Below are positions 1-6,765 of a DNA stretch of 41,116 nucleotides, piece by piece. The stretch lies in the IMG/VR virus record IMGVR_UViG_3300022908_000004, positions 1 to 41,116 of that record. The stretch is one strand, 5' to 3'. A program made the translations under genes and the position numbers. The notes beneath the pieces are model-generated. The model saw only the letters and a list, made by a program, of their open reading frames with translations, was not told the DNA's origin and did not search any database. Position 1 is the stretch's first letter, and each line of letters begins with the position of its first letter. The DNA comes from a virus.

Positions 1-50
1 ATGAAGAAGGGGGGTTGGATTTGCGGGGCCCTCCCCCCCTCCTCACTTTG
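1..50. other. G/C-tract intergenic end of window
   Basis: These 50 bases follow the stop codon of the last gene. On the minus strand they contain runs of G (GGAGGGGGGGAGGG) and then a run of C, so the stretch could fold as a hairpin or a G-quadruplex. It could also hold the ribosome binding site of a gene beyond the window, or lie near a genome end. The sequence alone does not decide. Confidence 0.3.
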
Positions 51-290
51 TCAGCTCTGTCTCTCCACCTTCTTATAGATTCCAAGAACATTTTCACTTA
101 CTATTTCATCTATCGCTAGTTGAATTGCATGTTCTTGGTCAGCTTCTGACATGTCATCTGATGACCTGACGATCCTTCCTAAAAATTCTGTTGTGTAATA
201 GCCAGATCCGACATCGAATGCATACCACTTCTCAAACTGAGTGAAGGGATTGAAAGGATTGTCAACTGTTGTTAGCATGTACGTTGCCAT
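51..290 (-). CDS. small conserved phage protein next to the RNA polymerase gene
   Basis: This 79-residue acidic soluble protein has no signal peptide or membrane segment. Its N-terminal half is aromatic (NPFNPFTQFEKWYAF) and its C-terminal half is predicted helical, ending in NVLGIYKKVE. The ATG at 290 is preceded by AAAGGATAGTC, and that ribosome binding site lies inside the last codons of the RNA polymerase-like gene, which stops at 293. The two genes are therefore probably translated together. I recall similar short proteins beside tail or RNA polymerase genes in other phages, but I cannot assign a function. It could be a cofactor of the polymerase, which is only a guess from position. Confidence 0.8.
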   Translation of the reverse strand: MATYMLTTVDNPFNPFTQFEKWYAFDVGSGYYTTEFLGRIVRSSDDMSEADQEHAIQLAIDEIVSENVLGIYKKVERQS

Positions 291-292
291 GA

Positions 293-2944
293 CTATCCTT
301 TCAGACTAGTCTTCAGCGTGGTGAGGCTAACACCTAGATCATCAGCTACTTCTGCTTGCGTATACCCCATAGCAAGCTTAGCTTGTGCACTTCTTAGTTT
401 AATTGGTGTCATCATTGTAACAGATCTTGGTGTTGCCAACTCTTTCACCCTATCAAGGTCAGCATTAGCTAAGATCTGTGTTAGTTTGTTGGTACTGATA
501 GCACCAGCCTGTATAGCTTTCCATTCAGCATCTGTCAGTACAATCTTGTCTTTGTGGGCACCGGTTCTTAAACGTGCCTCAGTAAGAGCTTGTGCTTTGA
601 CCTTCTTAAGCTCAGTTGCTTCCATGTTCGGATTAGCTTGTCTCTTTGCAGAGATGACCGTGTTGGCTAGGAGAAGGGCTTGTCTTTCACGGGGCCGGTT
701 CTTAAGAGCTTTGTTCAAACTAGCATCTAGAGAAGCCACTTCTGTAGCATAGGCGGCTTTAGCAGAGGGGGAGTAAGGACGCGACTCTACATGAAGGCTT
801 TCTTTTCTTGCTTGATTAGCAAGGGCCTTTAGTTTGTTGGAGTGGTTAGCATAGACTTCCTCAATCCGTGTACCGGAAGAAAGCTGATGCGCATCCTCTA
901 CTTCTGCCAACTTCTTAGAACGCTGGGTCCTAAGAACTGTTCTACCCTTAGCATCTACATAGGAGCGGCCTGTTTCCAAGTAGATTTTCCTACCTGTTTC
1001 AGGATCTATATTGACCCTAAGCCTTCTCTCTGGGACTTCGATTCGTGACTTCGCCCTAGAGACAATGGTTGATGCGCCAAGACCAGCTTGGCCTTCTGTG
1101 GATTGATACTTCTTCTTCAAATCCACAATGTTATTTACTTTTGCTGATTCTTTGTAGTTAAGTTCATGCTTGGCAGCATCAATTACCACCATGGAATGTC
1201 GAAGAGCACGAGCCAATTCTTCATGGGAAGCGCCACGAATTGTCATATCCGTAATCAGATTCGAAACTTGACCCATATGTTGTTCTTTCATGGGCTCAGT
1301 CATGACAGCCATTCCTTCATACTTAGGATAGGCTGAACTGGGATCGAAATCCTTCAAACCTAACAAAGCGGGGGCTGTTTGAATGGCTTTATGAGAGTTA
1401 GGAATCACCAGAACAGAATCGCCATCAAAATCGGCCCCAGAAAGACGTTGAGCAACCTTACTATTGATTCCGATAGCATCTGTAGCCTGTGGACCAATGA
1501 TTGCTTTTGCTTCTGGATGGCGATTATTAACTGTCAATTCAGGAATCTCAAACTTTCCGCCATGTGGATGACGAATTAGAACAACTTGCTCACCATTTCG
1601 ATAGTTTGGGGCATAAACTTCAGTTTCTTTCAATGAATCAATAGGCAGAATCACATGACTGGCTTGCCGAGGAAGAGCCGCAGCCTTTAAATGAACCGAG
1701 GCGGCATCTGTTGAATCAGCAAACTTTTCAAGAAGCATCTTCTTCACGACCGGGTTTGTCAAAGCCATAATACCATCGTACTCTTGTTGACGACGTTCAA
1801 AGGTCATATCAAGTTGCGTCTTGGCTAGTGCAGGGCTCTGCTTGGATAGGACCTGAGAAGAAATACTACGAGACCACTTGTTCCAGTCGCCTTCCTCATT
1901 CACAATATTCATTACAGATGTTACACGTTCTACTCCTGTAGCGGGGTCCTTATCAATGATCTGACGTTTGATCAACGAGCCAAAAGGCATGTCAGGATCA
2001 TCCTTCAAAGACTTCATTGCGTCTAGCTTATTGCCAGTATCAGACTTGACCGTGTTGAACATGAGATCTACGCCCTTAGGGAGATCCTCCTTGTACATGG
2101 CCATGCCCTTGAGATAATGTGTATCATTTACTGCGATACGAACCTGAGCGTAACGAGAGCCACCCAAAGAGATGTCGTCCACCCCAGGACGAACATAGAT
2201 GACACCATCAGCTTCTTTCCCACCATCCTCAGCGTATCGAACAGCAACACGCTTAGCATTTATAGAAAGAGGCGGTTGAAGCTTAGTGAATGATCTGCCA
2301 CCATCTTGACTGAACTCTTGGATCGAGCGAATCTTATCCTTGTTCGTGACGATATCAACATAGGTTGTCCCTGGAGGAGCAAGGACCTTGATGATGGTCT
2401 TGAAATTCGTACCAGGCTGGTCCTCTTGAACCTTATGGAGGGCATAGCCTTTCTCAGTCAGAATAGCAATAGCAGTGTCAAGCCTGGTTCGACTTACTCC
2501 TACATCGTTTTCAACACCAGTGCCAACGTCAATGAAACCCTTCTTATCCACCTGATCTTGCAGCATGTTGGCCGTAGTCTGAAGAAGATCCGCCTTATCC
2601 TTCTCACCAGGCTTCAAAAGGGCACGAACAGTTGACTCTGGAATACCCATTCGTTCGCTGATAGCCCGTGTCGAATTTCCATTATCTTTCAACGCCTGGG
2701 CTTGACGAATATTGGCTTGCTTCTGCTCATTCTTGGCAATCGACTTTTGAGCGCGCAATTCGGTGGTCGTAAGACCAAGACCTTCAGCAATCTCGGTTTC
2801 CTTCAATCCCTTCTTACGAAGAGCCTCGATGTGATCCAAGAATGACTTATTACCTTGATTCTCTTCTCCACCAGATCCCCAAGGATAGCGCCCAGAATGG
2901 CGTGGCGTTCCATAATGCAATAGAACATCTTCATCAATGATCAC
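293..2944 (-). CDS. single-chain DFDGD RNA polymerase-like protein with virion-tag-like N-terminus
   Basis: This 883-residue protein carries LSGADFDGDSVLVIP, with DFDGD at residues 505-509. This is the metal-binding signature of double-psi beta-barrel RNA polymerases, the family of the bacterial beta-prime subunit, YonO of Bacillus phage SPbeta and eukaryotic RNA-silencing polymerases. Helix-turn-helix-like segments lie at about 44-67 and 91-112, and again at the C-terminus (about 861-883, YTQAEVADDLGVS). The extreme N-terminus reads HYGTPRHSGRYPWGSG at residues 10-25, similar to the tags of three proteins encoded in the packaging region. The GTG start at 2944 overlaps the stop of the nuclease gene upstream. 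The predicted role is DNA-dependent transcription of phage genes. An RNA-dependent or repair-linked polymerase activity remains possible. The polymerase family call is strong and the packaging idea is inference. Confidence 0.85.
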   Translation of the reverse strand: MIIDEDVLLHYGTPRHSGRYPWGSGGEENQGNKSFLDHIEALRKKGLKETEIAEGLGLTTTELRAQKSIAKNEQKQANIRQAQALKDNGNSTRAISERMGIPESTVRALLKPGEKDKADLLQTTANMLQDQVDKKGFIDVGTGVENDVGVSRTRLDTAIAILTEKGYALHKVQEDQPGTNFKTIIKVLAPPGTTYVDIVTNKDKIRSIQEFSQDGGRSFTKLQPPLSINAKRVAVRYAEDGGKEADGVIYVRPGVDDISLGGSRYAQVRIAVNDTHYLKGMAMYKEDLPKGVDLMFNTVKSDTGNKLDAMKSLKDDPDMPFGSLIKRQIIDKDPATGVERVTSVMNIVNEEGDWNKWSRSISSQVLSKQSPALAKTQLDMTFERRQQEYDGIMALTNPVVKKMLLEKFADSTDAASVHLKAAALPRQASHVILPIDSLKETEVYAPNYRNGEQVVLIRHPHGGKFEIPELTVNNRHPEAKAIIGPQATDAIGINSKVAQRLSGADFDGDSVLVIPNSHKAIQTAPALLGLKDFDPSSAYPKYEGMAVMTEPMKEQHMGQVSNLITDMTIRGASHEELARALRHSMVVIDAAKHELNYKESAKVNNIVDLKKKYQSTEGQAGLGASTIVSRAKSRIEVPERRLRVNIDPETGRKIYLETGRSYVDAKGRTVLRTQRSKKLAEVEDAHQLSSGTRIEEVYANHSNKLKALANQARKESLHVESRPYSPSAKAAYATEVASLDASLNKALKNRPRERQALLLANTVISAKRQANPNMEATELKKVKAQALTEARLRTGAHKDKIVLTDAEWKAIQAGAISTNKLTQILANADLDRVKELATPRSVTMMTPIKLRSAQAKLAMGYTQAEVADDLGVSLTTLKTSLKG

Positions 2945-3501
2945 GATGACGCCTCCATTCTGATGGCTTCGATGCGCTTGTCGAAAGTGACGATCCTATC
3001 CATGATATGCGTGATCACATCTGGATCGACCTCATAGATCTGAATCTCATCATTCTGATAGATGCGAAGTTCAATCTCAATTTCAAAAGGCTTCACTCTG
3101 TACTCAAGACAGAACAGAGCAGCATAGACCTCGAGTTGTCTTTCTGACACTGGAGTCAAGCCTGTCTTTAGATCATGAATACGGAGGAAGTTCTTACGAA
3201 AGGCAATGGCATCTGCAGTACCAAAACAGTTATCTGAATAATACAGGATCTGCTCCGTCTTCATACGATAACCAATAGCATCATTGACATACATGTTCAA
3301 AGTCTTCTGACTTCGAGGCAGCTTTACACCAAGACGAACGGCGTCGTGAGCAAAAGCATGAAGCTCTGTCCCACGCTGCGCAGCAAGCATAGCTAAGAAA
3401 ACTCGCTCGAGCTTGTCGTCATCATAATTCGTCCAATGATACTTACTAGCGCTCAGAAAGGCGTGACGTCCTGCGAGCTGAGAATGCGTATTGAAGATCA
3501 T
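2941..3501 (-). CDS. Cas4/RecB-like PD-(D/E)XK nuclease
   Basis: This 186-residue protein has the order of motifs seen in the Cas4/RecB nuclease superfamily: a histidine near residue 48, GTADAI with Asp97, then IHDLKTG with Asp110 and Lys112, then a QLEVYAALF segment (about 122-130) that matches the QxxxY motif. I see no four-cysteine iron-sulfur cluster as in Cas4. It is therefore closer to RecB-type phage exonucleases, which resect DNA ends during recombination or repair. The gene overlaps the second nuclease gene upstream by 56 bases and the polymerase gene downstream by 4 bases, so it belongs to a tight operon. Confidence 0.8.
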   Translation of the reverse strand: MIFNTHSQLAGRHAFLSASKYHWTNYDDDKLERVFLAMLAAQRGTELHAFAHDAVRLGVKLPRSQKTLNMYVNDAIGYRMKTEQILYYSDNCFGTADAIAFRKNFLRIHDLKTGLTPVSERQLEVYAALFCLEYRVKPFEIEIELRIYQNDEIQIYEVDPDVITHIMDRIVTFDKRIEAIRMEASS

Positions 3502-3763
3502 CGAGTATCAAGTCCTCATTCTCAGGGTAGATGAATGCAGCAAAGGACATATCGTTGAAGTAACCTACATAGTGCTTTTGGTTCGGAGAGACAGGACTAT
3601 TCGCAGAACGCTTGACCTCGAGCATCGCCCAACGATCATTATACAAAATCAAAATGTCAGGAATACCTTGTACGTACCCGGAATCATTCTTAAGAATAAA
3701 AGCGCCTGGAAAGCGACGGTACAATGTTTGGATCAACTTTGTCTGGTATTGGTTCTCCTTCAT
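3446..3763 (-). CDS. VRR-NUC-type PD-(D/E)XK nuclease
   Basis: This 105-residue protein matches the compact VRR-NUC fold: a basic N-terminal helix (QTKLIQTLYRRF), then GIPDILIL with Asp36, then a WAMLEVKRS strand with Glu49 and Lys51. These single-domain phage nucleases often act on branched DNA such as Holliday junctions or flaps. I place the start at the ATG at 3763, because GGAGGACTT sits directly before it. The frame stays open further upstream, but that stretch overlaps the HNH gene and has no ribosome binding site. A copy of the repeated promoter motif lies about 35 bases upstream. Confidence 0.8.
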   Translation of the reverse strand: MKENQYQTKLIQTLYRRFPGAFILKNDSGYVQGIPDILILYNDRWAMLEVKRSANSPVSPNQKHYVGYFNDMSFAAFIYPENEDLILDDLQYAFSARRTSRLSER

Positions 3764-3795
3764 AAGTCCTCCAAAATTTTCACATTCTACCCTTC

Positions 3796-3812
3796 TATTA
3801 CATGCCATGTAT
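3796..3812 (-). promoter_or_regulatory. promoter/operator motif copy 1 (nuclease operon)
   Basis: On the minus strand this reads ATACATGGCATGTAATA, a variant of the repeated motif in which the dyad TACATGSCATGTA is almost perfect and the -10-like hexamer is TGTAAT. It lies just upstream of the VRR-NUC gene and just downstream of the inserted HNH gene, so it would restart transcription of the nuclease and RNA polymerase genes. Confidence 0.55.
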
Positions 3813-3833
3813 TTCCCACAACTTGTTGTATAT

Positions 3834-4331
3834 CTATACCCATTTGTAATGGAACCATTGCGGGAACACACGATTCTCTTCATTGGAGAGTGCGAGACCA
3901 ATATCCATCTCAAGGACCCCGTATCGCATCGCACAAACTCGAGGATGTTCGAAGATCTCACCAGTCTCTACAATTTCAAACGAAGCCTTCCATTTTGGAA
4001 ATATGTCAGTACGCCGTTCCTTGTGGAATGCAATAGCAAACCAACGTGGTCTCCACATAAGATTATCTGCGCGACAGTTTCTTCGATCACCATCAAGATG
4101 AATCGGCGTATCAAAAATGTCTAGCTCTGGTTGTGGAAGCCAAGCGTTAGCTACAAGTAAAGGGACAGCCTTTCTATATTGAACCCCATCTCGAACTAAC
4201 CCAACCGTTGGTATATCGTACCTTGCCGAGGACGGGGTCAACAATCGACCGTAATGTCCACTGCTGACTCGCCCATATGTACTGACACTGTAATCCGGAA
4301 ATTCCTTGATCATTCTCCATGCCTCGAACAC
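3834..4331 (-). CDS. HNH homing endonuclease (NUMOD4-HNH)
   Basis: This 165-residue protein starts with a NUMOD4-like block (EAWRMIKEFPDYSVSTYGRV, about 3-22). A helical segment VPLLVANAW follows (56-64), then the HNH core PIHLDGDRRNCRADNLMW (76-93), with His78, Asn85 and Asn90 in place. Such free-standing endonucleases cut a specific DNA site and spread their own gene. The GTG start at 4331 follows GGAGGAGT at good spacing. The gene separates the SF2 helicase from the nuclease operon, has its own sigma70-type promoter, and its 5' side carries a 20-base inverted repeat. All of this fits a later insertion. Confidence 0.85.
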   Translation of the reverse strand: MFEAWRMIKEFPDYSVSTYGRVSSGHYGRLLTPSSARYDIPTVGLVRDGVQYRKAVPLLVANAWLPQPELDIFDTPIHLDGDRRNCRADNLMWRPRWFAIAFHKERRTDIFPKWKASFEIVETGEIFEHPRVCAMRYGVLEMDIGLALSNEENRVFPQWFHYKWV

Positions 4332-4413
4332 TAAAATACTCCTCCAAATAAGTTGTTGTATAGATCCGGCATTGCCAAGAAATATTCATAAACCCTTATG
4401 GATTTTTATATAG

Positions 4414-4431
4414 TTGTTGTATATACAACAA
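4414..4431. promoter_or_regulatory. 18-bp perfect palindromic operator
   Basis: TTGTTGTATATACAACAA is a perfect palindrome. It abuts the -10 box of the HNH promoter and covers the expected transcription start. Thirteen bases of it recur at 3821-3833, at the end of the HNH gene, and GTTGTTGTATA-like bases recur near 4352. This suggests sites for a dimeric regulator on both sides of the gene. Confidence 0.55.
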
Positions 4432-4459
4432 GTATAGCAAAATAAGGAAGAGTTTGCAA
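4431..4459 (-). promoter_or_regulatory. sigma70-type promoter for the HNH gene
   Basis: On the minus strand TTGCAA (4454-4459) is followed after exactly 17 bases by TATACT (4431-4436), a near-consensus housekeeping promoter. Unlike the repeated phage motif it has a good -35 box and no TTACATG block, so the HNH gene appears to be under separate host-type control. Confidence 0.7.
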
Positions 4460-4536
4460 AATTTCTTGGCAATGCCGGATCGTCAAAATCTGTAACAGGT
4501 GTTAACTAATGTCCGATTTGTCCTACTATTTTTGCC

Positions 4537-5712
4537 CTATTTTTCGCCATCAATCCGGCGTTTTTGAAACGCTTTTTCATTAAAGTTTTTTTTGGACGAC
4601 AATGATCTTGAAATTTGGACGTCAATTTGGGCCTCTGAAATCAAAGTGTAAAAAAACAGTTTCAAAAACGCCGGATTTAGGCGGTCAATTCGTCCTTGCG
4701 CTTGATGAAAAAGCTTGTAACTGTACGTCAAAGAATAGAACACCATGGCATCAGTTTCCCTGCAATTCCACCCCTCAGCACCTGCCATGTACTGCACAAG
4801 ATACACCCATCGCTCTGTCTCGGGCAAAGGCTCATGCTTGTGCCCGTTCCACTCTGCCAAGGTAATGGAAGTAGCAAGCGATCTCAGGCTCTCCAGCTCG
4901 AAATCGAAGTTGTAGAATACAATAAGTCTTGGATGCTTCTCCATCAATTGATGTATAGCCTCCATACGTGAGGGTGACGAGTTTACAACTTTCCTCATCA
5001 CCAAGAACAGCTCTGCGACATCCCGTAGGGGCCGCTCTTCGTACACGTGCCATCTGTCCTTCACCACCCTGTCCAGAAGTTGCTTGTCATGGTCGACATG
5101 GATCTTGATGTGTTCTCTTGTTGTCTCTCTCTTGTAAGGCATCTCCACAAGGATCTGGTTTCGCTGTTTCACAAGACGCCCTGTGTTCACATATCGCAAA
5201 ACCTTTGGGAACTTTGTGTAAGGGCTGAAGACGACATGCTCTCGTAAGAATTCTGTTCGATTTCTGTACCAGCCATTAGCGATAAACACAGGGATGTAAT
5301 CAAGCCAGGTATCGCCAGGAGTAGCAGATAGAAGTATCCAGCGGTTCGCTCGCGATATGCGGATGAAACTGCGTACCCAAGTACCGCTCCCCACAAGACG
5401 TTGTTCATCAAAAATAAATAGGGCATCCTTCACCTCCGTGTATTTACCAATATTATTCCAAGAATCAACCCGTAAAGTACCATGCAAAGTAGCATCGCTA
5501 GCCTTCCCGAGCCCAATACGTACTGCTTCGCCCTCCCAATCCAATGAGTCACGTTTCTTAGCAGTCGTGATAACATAGACATCCCTAGGCGCTTCGTTCT
5601 TACGGTAGTATTCAATTGCCACGCGAGACTTCCCTGTCCCAACACCACCCCAAAGGATAGAACCGTTATGGAGTTCATGCAAAGCTTTCTGCTGGTGGGG
5701 GTATAATTCCAT
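4537..5712 (-). CDS. SF2 DNA helicase
   Basis: This 391-residue protein has the superfamily 2 motif set: a Q-like PHQQKAL start, Walker A GGVGTGKS (22-29), motif II DEQR (102-105, in place of DEAD/DEAH), motif [10 protein letters not shown] (127-133), motif V AGAEGWNC (about 310-317) and motif [10 protein letters not shown] (337-344). It is predicted to unwind or translocate on DNA during replication or recombination. I choose the ATG at 5712, preceded by GAAAGGAAG. The frame also allows an upstream TTG, but without a ribosome binding site. An intrinsic terminator lies immediately upstream without a copy of the promoter motif, so expression may rely on read-through. Confidence 0.9.
   Translation of the reverse strand: MELYPHQQKALHELHNGSILWGGVGTGKSRVAIEYYRKNEAPRDVYVITTAKKRDSLDWEGEAVRIGLGKASDATLHGTLRVDSWNNIGKYTEVKDALFIFDEQRLVGSGTWVRSFIRISRANRWILLSATPGDTWLDYIPVFIANGWYRNRTEFLREHVVFSPYTKFPKVLRYVNTGRLVKQRNQILVEMPYKRETTREHIKIHVDHDKQLLDRVVKDRWHVYEERPLRDVAELFLVMRKVVNSSPSRMEAIHQLMEKHPRLIVFYNFDFELESLRSLATSITLAEWNGHKHEPLPETERWVYLVQYMAGAEGWNCRETDAMVFYSLTYSYKLFHQAQGRIDRLNPAFLKLFFYTLISEAQIDVQISRSLSSKKNFNEKAFQKRRIDGEK
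4552..4677. repeat. perfect 19-bp inverted repeat in the 3' end of the helicase gene
   Basis: The bases at 4552-4570 (AATCCGGCGTTTTTGAAAC) and 4659-4677 are exact reverse complements, about 88 bases apart. Both arms lie in the coding sequence for the helicase C-terminus. The outer ends share ATCCGGC with the inverted repeat at 4364-4480. Confidence 0.75.
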
Positions 5713-5725
5713 GACTTCCTTTCGC

Positions 5726-5758
5726 AAAACCTATACCCTTTGCAGGGCTAGGCTTTGA
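5726..5758 (-). terminator. terminator of cassette lacking a promoter
   Basis: On the minus strand a CCTAGCCCT / AGGGTATAGG hairpin is followed by TTTT. It is nearly identical to the hairpins at 6038 and 6225, but the promoter motif that follows in those cassettes is absent. The helicase ribosome binding site comes directly after the T run. Confidence 0.6.
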
Positions 5759-5760
5759 AC

Positions 5761-5988
5761 TCAACGATTGGCTTGTTCTTCGGTCACGTATCCTTTCAAG
5801 ACGGCATAGCCGGCCATGAGCTTGGCGATCTGGTTTGACTGCATGATTTCGAACGGCTCCCTCAAGAACTCAGGACCTTGGTCGAGGTCGTGATATCTCA
5901 GGTAGTGTCGAAGTCTTTCCAGCTGCTCCAATGATAGCTCAGCGGCACGGGCTGCGACTGCTTCGGGATCTGCGTTTGGGTCGAACAT
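5761..5988 (-). CDS. small acidic helical protein, function unknown
   Basis: This 75-residue protein is acidic and predicted helical (AAELSLEQLERLRHYLRYH), with no membrane segment. The ATG at 5988 follows AGAAAGGACATC. The frame can be extended upstream through the promoter motif as MAYNEPYRK, but other copies of that motif are out of frame with their genes, so the extension is not coding. Its last codons and downstream terminator are nearly the same as those of the neighbouring 35-residue gene. I do not recognise a family. Confidence 0.75.
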   Translation of the reverse strand: MFDPNADPEAVAARAAELSLEQLERLRHYLRYHDLDQGPEFLREPFEIMQSNQIAKLMAGYAVLKGYVTEEQANR

Positions 5989-6008
5989 GATGTCCTTTCT
6001 GTAGGGTT

Positions 6009-6025
6009 CATTATAAGCCATGTAA
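6009..6025 (-). promoter_or_regulatory. promoter motif copy 2
   Basis: TTACATGGCTTATAATG lies 21 bases before the start of the 75-residue gene and directly after a terminator T run. Confidence 0.65.
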
Positions 6026-6037
6026 TTCTTGTAAAAA

Positions 6038-6060
6038 CCTATACCCCTTGCGGGGCTAGG
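6038..6060 (-). terminator. intrinsic terminator, type A
   Basis: The hairpin CCTAGCCCC-GCAA-GGGGTATAGG is followed by TTTTT on the minus strand, ending the 35-residue gene. Confidence 0.65.
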
Positions 6061-6068
6061 CTTTGAAC

Positions 6069-6176
6069 TCAACGATTGGGTCTATAATGACAGCCTTCTT
6101 TATGAAATGGGGGACAGATGGCGCTAGGGTAATTGTACCCTAGGAATCGTCCACAATCTTCGCAGTATTGCCACAT
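6069..6176 (-). CDS. 35-residue cysteine/histidine-rich mini-protein
   Basis: This short gene encodes 35 residues with a CEDC pair (5-8), Cys21, Cys29 and histidines at 25 and 30, a pattern that could bind one zinc ion. The ATG at 6176 follows GGAGGCAACA and lies 19 bases after a promoter motif. A terminator follows the stop codon, so it is a complete single-gene unit. Small zinc-ribbon-like phage proteins often bind host enzymes or nucleic acid. No specific role is visible here. Confidence 0.65.
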   Translation of the reverse strand: MWQYCEDCGRFLGYNYPSAICPPFHKEGCHYRPNR

Positions 6177-6195
6177 TGTTGCCTCCGTTTGGTCT

Positions 6196-6212
6196 CATTA
6201 TATGCGATGTAA
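6196..6212 (-). promoter_or_regulatory. promoter motif copy 3
   Basis: TTACATCGCATATAATG precedes the 35-residue gene. One base of the usual ATGGC block is changed (ATCGC). Confidence 0.65.
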
Positions 6213-6224
6213 ACTTTGCGAAAA

Positions 6225-6249
6225 CCTATACCCCTTGGTAGGGGCTAGG
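6225..6249 (-). terminator. intrinsic terminator, type A
   Basis: The hairpin CCTAGCCCC-TACCAA-GGGGTATAGG is followed by TTTT. It ends the 47-residue coiled-coil gene and feeds straight into promoter copy 3. Confidence 0.65.
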
Positions 6250-6263
6250 CTTTGAACGTTTTG

Positions 6264-6407
6264 CTAGGGTTGAATGTTGTTCCTGAGCAAGGCGAGTTCA
6301 ACAAGAATCTCACTTTGCCGAGCAAGAAGCTTCTTGATCTGGGTGTCCAGTTCATAAACTTCTTTCGCTAAAGCTGTAGCCTTGTCGATGCGGTCTTGAT
6401 CGAACAT
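6264..6407 (-). CDS. 47-residue coiled-coil protein
   Basis: The gene encodes 47 residues with heptad spacing of hydrophobic positions (ATALAKEVYELDTQIKKLL), consistent with a short coiled coil, and no membrane segment. The ATG at 6407 is preceded by AAGGAGGAAC and by promoter copy 4. It resembles in size and charge the 41-residue gene at 7193. Function unknown. Confidence 0.7.
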   Translation of the reverse strand: MFDQDRIDKATALAKEVYELDTQIKKLLARQSEILVELALLRNNIQP

Positions 6408-6427
6408 GTTCCTCCTTAGTTAGGTTT

Positions 6428-6444
6428 CATTATAAGCCATGTAA
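6428..6444 (-). promoter_or_regulatory. promoter motif copy 4
   Basis: TTACATGGCTTATAATG precedes the 47-residue coiled-coil gene. An in-frame TAA just after the ATG inside the motif rules out its translation as part of the protein. Confidence 0.65.
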
Positions 6445-6450
6445 AACCCA

Positions 6451-6488
6451 CGAAAAACCATAACCCTTGGTAGGGTCAGAGGGTTTTG
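6451..6488 (-). terminator. intrinsic terminator, type B
   Basis: The core ACCCT-ACCA-AGGGT hairpin within a longer imperfect stem is followed by a T run. All 38 bases are repeated exactly at 18445-18482, twelve kilobases away. Confidence 0.65.
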
Positions 6489-6492
6489 GAAC

Positions 6493-6684
6493 CTAGTTCT
6501 TCAGAGCGTCGGTGTACATCATGATTGATGTGACGTTCTTCAACGAGAAGCCAAGCTCGACGATCGCATGCCGCAGTTCCTCGAAGTCTTCTGTGGACAG
6601 ATGTTCATCTGCCATGCTGACTGCGACTTTGTGCAGAATGAGCGCGGCCTTGACTCGCAAGTCGAAGGTATCAAGTTCTTCCAT
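6493..6684 (-). CDS. small helical protein, function unknown
   Basis: This 63-residue soluble protein is mostly helical (VKAALILHKVAVSMADEHLSTEDFEELRHAIVELG) with an acidic middle. The ATG at 6684 follows AGAAAGGAACGAATC. The frame is open upstream only because the leader has no stop codon. It stands alone between its own promoter and terminator. No family recognised. Confidence 0.7.
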   Translation of the reverse strand: MEELDTFDLRVKAALILHKVAVSMADEHLSTEDFEELRHAIVELGFSLKNVTSIMMYTDALKN

Positions 6685-6711
6685 GATTCGTTCCTTTCTG
6701 ATTGTAGGGTT

Positions 6712-6728
6712 CATTATAAGCCATGTAA
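6712..6728 (-). promoter_or_regulatory. promoter motif copy 5
   Basis: TTACATGGCTTATAATG precedes the 63-residue gene. Its ATG is out of frame with that gene, showing the motif is not an N-terminal coding block. Confidence 0.65.
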
Positions 6729-6740
6729 AATATGCGAAAA

Positions 6741-6765
6741 CCTAAAATCCACGTGGGATTCTAGG
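6741..6765 (-). terminator. intrinsic terminator, type C
   Basis: The hairpin CCTAGAATCC-CACGT-GGATTTTAGG is followed by TTTT. The same stem with a different loop is found at 18216-18240. Confidence 0.65.

Larger units (their letters stand above)
4364..4480. repeat. 117-bp segment bounded by perfect 20-bp inverted repeats
   Basis: The arms at 4364-4383 and 4461-4480 are exact reverse complements (ATCCGGCATTGCCAAGAAAT). They enclose the -10/-35 promoter and the palindrome upstream of the HNH gene. One arm lies upstream of the -35 box and the other in the 5' untranslated region. I see no clear target-site duplication. Confidence 0.8.

Noticed and set aside
2941-3501. True Cas4 of a phage CRISPR or anti-CRISPR system
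   Set aside because: The nuclease motifs fit, but the four cysteines for an iron-sulfur cluster are missing and there is no Cas1/Cas2 or array nearby.
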